Shown: positions 1 to 5,055 of the stretch, in pieces
Layout: each line of letters starts with the position of its first letter
How positions within the stretch are numbered: position 1 is the stretch's first letter
DNA from: JBLFWJ01 sp047611425
GTDB lineage: Bacteria; Bacteroidota; Bacteroidia; UBA10329
Assembly: GCA_047611425.1 (NCBI GenBank)
Contig: JBLFWJ010000161.1
Coordinates: forward strand, 1-7,617
Direction of reading: 5' to 3'
DNA: 7,617 nt
Made by a program: the position numbers and the translations under genes
The notes under the pieces: model-generated
Database searches by the model: none
The model's input: the letters and a program-made list of their open reading frames with translations, nothing else
Told to the model about the DNA's origin: nothing

Positions 1-588
1 ACTGGCGGTGCAGTTGACTTTGCTGGAGCCGATTTGCTGGACATGAATCCAGAAGAGCGCGCTAGAGAAGGGCTATTTCTAGCATTTCAATATCCTGTGG
101 AAATCCCAGGCGTCAGCAACATTAATTTCATGCGAGCTGCTTTGAACGAGATTCGAAAGCACAAGGGAGAAGACCCGATGGAGGCGAAGGAATTCTTGGC
201 TTTTTTCAAAGAGATGAAAGCGTTGGTTGAGTTGGATAGCCAGCTTGCTAGCCGAGGAGTGAACGAAGGATTCTCGGGAGGAGAAAAGAAGCGAAACGAG
301 ATCTTTCAAATGGCGATGCTTCAACCGAAGTTGGCCATATTGGATGAGACTGATTCTGGCCTCGACATTGACGCTTTAAGAATCGTTGCCAACGGAGTTA
401 ACAAACTTCGGTCAGAGGATCGATCCATGATTGTGATCACCCACTACCAGCGACTACTCGACTACATTGTGCCTGACTTTGTACACGTGCTTTTTGACGG
501 CCAGATCGTGAAAAGTGGCACTAAAGAATTGGCGCTGGAGTTGGAGGAAAAAGGCTACGATTGGATCAAGGAGGAAATTGAAGCCTAA
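1..588 (+). CDS. sufC: SufC, SUF system Fe-S assembly ATPase (5' truncated by window edge)
   Basis: The frame is open from base 1 and gives the last 195 residues of an ABC-type ATPase. SufC is the cytosolic ATPase that drives remodelling of the SufBCD scaffold during cluster assembly. Visible in order, numbered from the first codon here: the Q-loop segment LAFQYPVEIPGVSN (Q at about 30), the ABC signature FSGGEKKRNE (91-100), Walker B LAILDETD followed by SGLD (111-122), and the switch histidine in VITHYQRLL (148). The family is about 250 residues long, so roughly 55 are missing, including Walker A, which must lie upstream of the window. An internal TTG at 34 is not the true start because homology continues upstream of it. 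The stop overlaps the sufD start as TAATG. The SufC-specific spacing and motifs make this a confident call over other ABC ATPases. Confidence 0.97.
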   Translation, partial: TGGAVDFAGADLLDMNPEERAREGLFLAFQYPVEIPGVSNINFMRAALNEIRKHKGEDPMEAKEFLAFFKEMKALVELDSQLASRGVNEGFSGGEKKRNEIFQMAMLQPKLAILDETDSGLDIDALRIVANGVNKLRSEDRSMIVITHYQRLLDYIVPDFVHVLFDGQIVKSGTKELALELEEKGYDWIKEEIEA

Positions 589-1904
589 TGGAAACGTTGA
601 CCATGAATATTGATCAATGGGTGAGCGGAGCTGAACCGTTTTTAGCTGAACGTTCGGCAGAAACTTGGCGTCAGGATTTTGTCAATTCTGCATTGGATGC
701 GGGTCTCCCATCACGCAAAAGCGAGCACTGGAAATACACCCGAATCAAGCCTTTGTTTGATAAGGGATTGGAATTAGTTGTAGACCACCCCGCCCCGTTG
801 GGGCACCCCTCCTTACCAGGAGGGGAGTCTAGTGCGGTGGAAACTCCTCCCCTGGAAAGGGGAGGTGGCCGAAGGCCGGAGGGGTTAATTAAACTCGAAG
901 GATACCAAATCATCACCCAAAATGGACACTTCATCTCTTCTTATGATCTACCAACTGGAGTAACGGTTTTAAACATCTCTGAAGCTGATAAACCAGCATC
1001 GGAATTCAAGTCGGATGCAATTACGGCACTTGCTGCAGCAACATATTCTTCTGGAATATTTATTCAGATTGAGGCTAACACCAGTTTGGATAAGCCAATC
1101 ATCTTGGTTGAGAAATCCAACTTGGAAGCTGGTCAAACCTGTTCAATCCGTCACCGATTTGAAATTGGAAGTGGAGCTAAAGGGCAGGTTATAGAGCATC
1201 ATTCTGCGACTGCGGATTCTGCTGGATTGATCAATCGAATTACTGAAATGGAGGTGGCTGAAAACGCCAACTTCAATCATCATCAAATTCAGGATTTGGG
1301 GCAGTTGAACGTGGTTCATTCTATAGAAGCGCATCAAGCCAAAACAAGCGTTTTTAGCACATCAGTTTATACATTCTCAGGATCTCTTGTTCGAAACAAC
1401 CTCGTTATTTCGGTTGATGGAGAGCATGCAGAAACCAACCTGAACGGACTTCACATTACGCAAGGATCAGAGCACGTTGACAACCATACTCGTGTTGATC
1501 ATCGGGTGCCAAATTGCAACAGTAACGAGGTTTACCGAGGAGTGTTGGGAGGAAAGTCAACTGGCGTTTTCAACGGAAAAGTATTCGTTCATCAAGACGC
1601 TCAGATTACCAATGCCTATCAGAGTAATCGGAACATTTTAGTGTCCGATTCGGCTGTGATGAACAGCAAGCCGGAATTGGAGATTTATGCGGATGATGTG
1701 AAATGCAGCCACGGTTGTACTATCGGTCAGATGGACAAAGAAGCTTTGTTCTACTTACGGTCTCGTGGTCTGTCCACCGAAGCATCAATCAATCTCCTGC
1801 TTCATGCATTTGCTGGGGAGGTATTAGAAGCGATTTCAAACGTTCAATTGCGCACTTGGATTGAAGAGCGAATTGCAGAAAAGATGACCACCATCAACGA
1901 TTAA
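588..1904 (+). CDS. sufD: SufD, Fe-S cluster assembly scaffold protein
   Basis: This is a 438-residue SufD, the partner of SufB and SufC in the cytosolic scaffold complex. The N-terminal helical part has the family motif SEHWKYTRIKPL (45-56). The C-terminal beta-helix part has VDHRVPNCNS, GVFNGKVFVHQDA and the hallmark ADDVKCSHGCTIGQ with C373, H375 and C377, then ALFYLRSRG. The start at 588 overlaps the sufC stop (TAATG), with a purine-rich AAGGAGG at 568-574; an in-frame ATG at 603 is a possible alternative. The odd part is residues 66-100, rich in Pro, Gly, Glu and Arg, which are encoded by a GC-rich palindromic repeat (784-887) unlike anything in SufD. Total length is about normal for Bacteroidota SufD, so the repeat seems to have replaced or filled a variable linker rather than broken the protein. 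Confidence 0.97.
   Translation: METLTMNIDQWVSGAEPFLAERSAETWRQDFVNSALDAGLPSRKSEHWKYTRIKPLFDKGLELVVDHPAPLGHPSLPGGESSAVETPPLERGGGRRPEGLIKLEGYQIITQNGHFISSYDLPTGVTVLNISEADKPASEFKSDAITALAAATYSSGIFIQIEANTSLDKPIILVEKSNLEAGQTCSIRHRFEIGSGAKGQVIEHHSATADSAGLINRITEMEVAENANFNHHQIQDLGQLNVVHSIEAHQAKTSVFSTSVYTFSGSLVRNNLVISVDGEHAETNLNGLHITQGSEHVDNHTRVDHRVPNCNSNEVYRGVLGGKSTGVFNGKVFVHQDAQITNAYQSNRNILVSDSAVMNSKPELEIYADDVKCSHGCTIGQMDKEALFYLRSRGLSTEASINLLLHAFAGEVLEAISNVQLRTWIEERIAEKMTTIND
784..887. repeat. GC-rich palindromic repeat inserted in frame within sufD
   Basis: A run of nested inverted repeats sits inside the sufD coding sequence. The stems are GCCCC/GGGGC (792-796 with 800-804), CCCCTCC/GGAGGGG (806-812 with 819-825), CCTCCCC/GGGGAGG (846-852 with 859-865) and GGCC-GAA-GGCC (867-877). 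All four are perfect. Composition is sharply more GC-rich than the flanking coding DNA. The segment GGCCGAAGGCCGGAGGGG resembles a dispersed palindrome I associate with Bacteroidota intergenic regions (recognition from memory, not a search). It is open in the sufD frame and encodes a low-complexity linker; the opposite strand is open too (671-934), as expected from a palindrome, and I do not call that a gene. Confidence 0.8.
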
Positions 1905-1990
1905 TGGTGTCCGAGTTTGTCGATATCAGATCCCAATTTCCCATCCTTTCTAGAAAAGTGAATGGGGCTAAAATTGATATTCAGCAATGA
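1904..1990 (+). pseudogene. Displaced 5' end of sufS (28-codon remnant ORF)
   Basis: An ATG overlaps the sufD stop as TAATG, the same junction as sufC-sufD, and opens a 28-codon frame. Codons 8-22 read IRSQFPILSRKVNGA, against IRPQFPILSRKVNGA at the same residue positions of the real SufS that starts at 2990. Homology ends after codon 22 (1969); the last six codons (KIDIQQ) run to a TGA that overlaps the nuclease start as ATGA. It is too short to be an enzyme. I read it as the native sufS start, cut off from the rest of sufS by the nuclease insertion. It may still be translated and could couple translation of sufD to the nuclease gene. Confidence 0.85.
1925..1969 (+). repeat. Upstream copy of the 45-nt sufS 5' duplication
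   Basis: This matches 3011-3055 at 39 of 45 positions, with no gap, including 17- and 11-nt identical runs (AGAAAAGTGAATGGGGC and CCCATCCTTTC). Five of the six differences are synonymous; one changes Ser to Pro. The two copies are 1086 nt apart and flank the nuclease gene as a direct repeat. Confidence 0.9.
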
Positions 1991-3000
1991 ATTTAGATTT
2001 GGAACATACACTGGTAGCCGAGCTTTCCTCCCTCATCGAAACTGCTCAGAAACAAGTTGTCCGACAGGTAAACAGCTCCATCACGCTTTTGTACTGGTAT
2101 GTAGGTAATCGGATCAATCAGCATATTTTACAAAATCAGCGCGCAGATTACGGAAAGGAGATTGTGGTGACACTGTCACGACAATTGGTAGAGCGACATG
2201 GAAGATCATTCGACCACAGGAATTTGAGGAGAATGATTCAATTCTCCGCAGAGTTTCCAGATATTAAGATTGTGACAACACTGTCACCACAATTGAGCTG
2301 GTCTCATTTTGTATCAATCATTTCTCTAAAAACACAGGAAGCTCGACTGTTTTACGCTCAACGAATAGCCGAAGAATCATGGAGCGTGAGATACACTCGA
2401 AAACAGATTGAGAGTAAAGTTTACGAACGCACTTTGATTGCGGAAAGTCAACTTCCCGAAACCACAAAAGGATCTATGGCAGTGTTCAAAGATCCTTACT
2501 TCCTTGATTTCTTGGGACTCAATGGTGCATATCTCGAAGATGAGCTTGAAGGAGCCATTCTACGAGAATTGGAATCCTTCATTCTTGAACTCGGTGCCGG
2601 ATTCACGTTTGTGGAACGACAGAAAAGGATGACCATTGATGATGATGATCACTATTTGGATTTGTTGTTCTTTCACAGAAAATTACAACGACTTGTTGCC
2701 ATAGAACTGAAGATCGGTAAGTTCAAAGCGGCCCATAAAGGTCAGATGGAACTTTATCTGAAATGGTTGGATAAGTACGACAGGCAAGAAGGCGAGCATG
2801 CTCCAATAGGTTTGATCCTCTGTGCAGAATCCAGCCAAGAGAAGGTAGAACTTTTGGAGATGCACAAAGACGGGATAATGGTTGCAGAATATTGGACAGA
2901 ACTTCCTCCTAAGGAAAAGCTGGAGGAACGACTTCATCAGGCTCTTGAAAATGCGAAGGAGCGGATTGAACGAAAAAGGTTGATGGAAAATGAAGATTAA
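1987..3000 (+). CDS. DUF1016/YhcG-family PD-(D/E)XK nuclease
   Basis: This 337-residue protein has the two-part layout of the DUF1016 (YhcG) family. The N-terminal helical domain covers about residues 8-150, with LYWYVGNRINQHIL, ADYGKEIV, RNLRRMIQF and LSWSHFVSI. The C-terminal PD-(D/E)XK nuclease domain covers about 170-310, with HYLDLLFFHRKL and LVAIELKIGKFK. The expected catalytic residues are present as D225, E240 and K242 (ELK). The family is assigned to the PD-(D/E)XK superfamily by fold; its substrate is not settled, and it is often seen near restriction systems or mobile DNA. The gene has no known role in Fe-S assembly. Its start overlaps the sufS remnant (ATGA) and its end overlaps sufS by 11 nt, so it is embedded in the operon and probably co-expressed. 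It is full length and intact. Family call is firm; the homing-like role is inferred from context. Confidence 0.92.
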   Translation: MNLDLEHTLVAELSSLIETAQKQVVRQVNSSITLLYWYVGNRINQHILQNQRADYGKEIVVTLSRQLVERHGRSFDHRNLRRMIQFSAEFPDIKIVTTLSPQLSWSHFVSIISLKTQEARLFYAQRIAEESWSVRYTRKQIESKVYERTLIAESQLPETTKGSMAVFKDPYFLDFLGLNGAYLEDELEGAILRELESFILELGAGFTFVERQKRMTIDDDDHYLDLLFFHRKLQRLVAIELKIGKFKAAHKGQMELYLKWLDKYDRQEGEHAPIGLILCAESSQEKVELLEMHKDGIMVAEYWTELPPKEKLEERLHQALENAKERIERKRLMENED

Positions 3001-4207
3001 CATCGATCAAATACGACCCCAATTCCCCATCCTTTCAAGAAAAGTGAATGGGGCCGATTTGGTGTATCTCGACAATGGAGCGACTTCGCAAAAACCGCAA
3101 CGCGTAATTGACGCGATTTCGAGCTATTACCAGAATTACAACAGCAACGTTCATCGTGGCGTGCACTCCTTAAGTCAGGAAGCTACAGAGGCCATGGAAG
3201 GTGGTCGGAAGAAGGTTCAGAAGCTGATTAACGCAAAGAAATCTGAGGAGATCGTTTTCACGAGCGGAACCACCGAGGCCATCAATTTATTGGCGCATTC
3301 ATTCGGTTCTACATTAGATAAAGGAGACGAGATCATCGTTTCTACGATGGAGCATCACTCGAACATCGTTCCATGGCAAATGCTTTGTGAACGAGTTGGA
3401 TGTGTGCTCAAAGTGATTCCTGTTTCTGATTCTGGAGATTTAGAAATGGACGCGTACCAGGCGCTCCTTTCTGACAAGACCAAGCTGGTTTCTATTTGCC
3501 ATGTTTCCAATGCGTTGGGAACCGTCAATCCGGTAAGGGAATTGATCAGTGAAGCAAAGAAAGTTGGTGCGGCAGTGCTGCTTGATGGCGCACAATCAAT
3601 TCATCATCTAAAGGTTGATGTGCAAGAGTTGGACGTTGATTTCTACGCCTTTTCTGCCCACAAAATGTATGGTCCAACCGGTATCGGAGCATTGTACATC
3701 AAGGAATCTTGGGGAAAGGAATTGCCACCGTTTTTGGGTGGAGGAGAGATGATCAGCACCGTTTCATTTGAAGGAACCACCTACAACGAACCTCCTCACA
3801 AGTTTGAGGCTGGTACGCCAAACATTGCCGGAATCATCGGAATGGGCGAGGCAGTTGATTTCATCCTAGAAACGGGAGTGGAGGAAATGGGGAAGTGGGA
3901 GGCTGAGTTAATTTCATTGGCCACAGAAAAGCTGAAAGCAATTGGTGGCATCACCATAATCGGAGAAGCCAAGGAAAAATCTGGTGTGATTTCATTCTTG
4001 ATTGATGGCGGCCATCCTTATGATGTGGGTGTAATCCTTGATCAATTGGGTGTTGCAATCAGAACTGGCCATCATTGTACTCAACCACTCATGGATCGTT
4101 TTGGGATTCCTGGAACGTGCCGAGCATCATTTGCCGTTTACAACAACCACGAGGATGTTGATCGATTGATTATAGCAGTTGAACGTGCCAAAAAGATGTT
4201 GGTATGA
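2990..4207 (+). CDS. sufS: SufS, group II cysteine desulfurase
   Basis: This is a complete 405-residue PLP enzyme that converts L-cysteine to L-alanine and holds the sulfur as a persulfide for transfer to SufE. Visible signatures are YLDNGATSQKP near the N-terminus, VHRGVHSLSQEA, the TSGTTEAINL cofactor loop, EHHSNIVPW, the PLP-binding lysine K225 in SAHKMYGPTGIGALY, and the catalytic cysteine C363 in RTGHHCTQPLMDRFG. The length is typical of SufS. The start overlaps the nuclease gene by 11 nt. Codons 8-22 are duplicated upstream at 1925-1969, so the present N-terminus is probably a replacement brought in with the nuclease, fused to the native body of the gene. If so, sufS is a mosaic whose 5' end has a different history from the rest. 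Confidence 0.97.
   Translation: MKINIDQIRPQFPILSRKVNGADLVYLDNGATSQKPQRVIDAISSYYQNYNSNVHRGVHSLSQEATEAMEGGRKKVQKLINAKKSEEIVFTSGTTEAINLLAHSFGSTLDKGDEIIVSTMEHHSNIVPWQMLCERVGCVLKVIPVSDSGDLEMDAYQALLSDKTKLVSICHVSNALGTVNPVRELISEAKKVGAAVLLDGAQSIHHLKVDVQELDVDFYAFSAHKMYGPTGIGALYIKESWGKELPPFLGGGEMISTVSFEGTTYNEPPHKFEAGTPNIAGIIGMGEAVDFILETGVEEMGKWEAELISLATEKLKAIGGITIIGEAKEKSGVISFLIDGGHPYDVGVILDQLGVAIRTGHHCTQPLMDRFGIPGTCRASFAVYNNHEDVDRLIIAVERAKKMLV
3011..3055 (+). repeat. Downstream copy of the 45-nt sufS 5' duplication (in the intact gene)
   Basis: This is the partner of 1925-1969 and encodes IRPQFPILSRKVNGA, residues 8-22 of the functional SufS. Homology between the copies stops exactly before the conserved DLVYLDN stretch, which marks the inferred insertion point between codons 22 and 23. 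Confidence 0.9.
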
Positions 4208-4210
4208 GGA

Positions 4211-4296
4211 TTAACCGCAAAGACGCAAAGAATCACGCTGAATTCGCAGAGAATTCTCCGCGCCCTTTGCGACAACTCTGCGCCTCTGCGGTAAAA
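4211..4296. repeat. ~86-bp palindromic repeat filling the sufS-sufE gap
   Basis: The outer arms are imperfect inverted repeats: ACCGCAAAGACGCAAAG at the left pairs with ACCGCAGAGGCGCAGAG on the other strand at the right, 14 of 17 positions. The three mismatches are all A versus G, so they become T-G wobbles on one strand. At the centre are two GAATTC words 5 nt apart (4240-4245 and 4251-4256). This CGCAAAGACGCAAAG / CTCTGCGCCTCTGCGG palindrome is a dispersed non-coding element I recognise from several bacterial groups, including Bacteroidota. It occupies nearly all of the only large gap in the operon. As RNA it could fold into a long hairpin and affect the sufS/sufE expression ratio, which is untested. 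Confidence 0.8.
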
Positions 4297-4307
4297 ACAA
4301 GAATGAA

Positions 4308-4733
4308 ATGACAATTGAGGAGCGAGCAGCAGAATTAGAAGAGGAGTTCTCAATGTTTGAAGATTGGATGTCGAAGTACGAGTACATCATTGAGTTGGGC
4401 AAGGATTTGCCGTTGTTGGACGAGGCCGAAAAGTCGGATGATCTGCTGATCAAAGGCTGTCAAAGTCAGGTGTGGCTGAAGGCGGAAATGAAAGATGATA
4501 AAGTGGTGTTCAGGGCAGAGGCGGATGCGATCATCACAAAAGGAATAATCAGCTTGTTGGTTCGAGTAATGAGTGATCAGCCAGCTGAAGCAATTATGAA
4601 ATCCGAGCTCGGATTTATAGAAAATATTGGATTGAAAGAACATCTCTCACCTACTCGTAGCAACGGATTGGTGAGCATGATTAAACAGATGAAACTTTAC
4701 GCTGTTGCTTTACAAGCGCAGGCAAACGCATAG
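4308..4733 (+). CDS. sufE: SufE, sulfur acceptor for SufS
   Basis: This is a 141-residue SufE-family protein. It accepts persulfide sulfur from SufS C363, stimulates the desulfurase, and hands sulfur to the SufBCD scaffold. The acceptor cysteine is C51 in LIKGCQSQVWL, the position also used in E. coli SufE. Other family features are the N-terminal MFEDWMSKYEYIIELGKDLP, the DAIITKGIISLLVRV stretch and the C-terminal GLKEHLSPTRSNGLVSMIKQM. Length is typical. It starts right after the palindromic repeat and ends 3 nt before the next gene, with which it is surely co-transcribed. Another ATG lies at 4303, out of frame, and ends at once; ATG 4308 fits the family start. Confidence 0.96.
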   Translation: MTIEERAAELEEEFSMFEDWMSKYEYIIELGKDLPLLDEAEKSDDLLIKGCQSQVWLKAEMKDDKVVFRAEADAIITKGIISLLVRVMSDQPAEAIMKSELGFIENIGLKEHLSPTRSNGLVSMIKQMKLYAVALQAQANA

Positions 4734-4736
4734 ATT

Positions 4737-5054
4737 ATGGCATTAGACAAACGTGCATTGGAAGAGAAGGTGATCGACATTATCCGGACTATTTATGATC
4801 CAGAAATTCCTGTCGATATCTACGAGTTAGGTCTCATCTACGAGGTGAAAGTAGATGATGATGCAAACGTTGAGGTTGTGATGACATTGACTTCTCCTAG
4901 CTGCCCGGTGGCAGAGTCGATGCCTGCAGAAGTGGAAGAGAAATGTGGAAGCGTTGAGGGGGTAACGAAAGCCAAAGTTGAATTGACTTTTGAGCCACCT
5001 TGGGACAAGGATATGATGAGCGAAGCTGCCATGCTCGAGCTTGGTTTTATGTGA
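4737..5054 (+). CDS. MIP18/DUF59 family SUF assembly factor (SufT-like)
   Basis: This 105-residue protein is a single MIP18 (DUF59) domain. Family motifs are YDPEIPVDIYELGLIYEV (20-37), MTLTSPSCPVAESMP with the conserved cysteine C56, and FEPPWDKDMMSEAA (86-98). Members of the family act in maturation or delivery of Fe-S clusters, and copies sitting in SUF operons are commonly named SufT. Position directly after sufE, with a 3-nt gap, supports this assignment over the PaaD role in phenylacetate oxidation, which belongs to a different gene cluster. It is the last gene of the operon in this window; its stop lies 1 nt from the stop of the convergent phosphatase gene, so no separate terminator fits between them. 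Confidence 0.92.
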   Translation: MALDKRALEEKVIDIIRTIYDPEIPVDIYELGLIYEVKVDDDANVEVVMTLTSPSCPVAESMPAEVEEKCGSVEGVTKAKVELTFEPPWDKDMMSEAAMLELGFM

Positions 5055-5055
5055 T

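Larger units (their letters stand above)
1970..3055 (+). mobile_element. Putative inserted unit: PD-(D/E)XK nuclease gene plus replacement sufS 5' end
   Basis: The block runs from the point where the upstream sufS remnant loses homology to the same codon boundary (22/23) in the intact sufS. It contains the whole nuclease gene and a new start for sufS. There is no transposase, no terminal inverted repeat and no short target-site duplication that I can see, so the block does not look like an insertion sequence. Its ends are defined only by the duplication; imported DNA could extend further into sufS. The interpretation as a mobile unit is an inference from the duplication. Confidence 0.6.

Noticed and set aside
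34..36. TTG as start of sufC
   Set aside because: SufC homology continues upstream to base 1 and Walker A must lie before it, so the gene is cut by the window edge and does not start here.
671..934. Open frame on the minus strand across the sufD repeat
   Set aside because: It is a shadow of sufD, kept open partly by the palindromic repeat; it has no family features.
1970..3000. Nuclease as a functional part of the SUF machinery or as half of a restriction-modification system
   Set aside because: DUF1016 proteins have no known Fe-S role, and no methyltransferase or specificity gene is nearby. The duplicated sufS end explains its position better.
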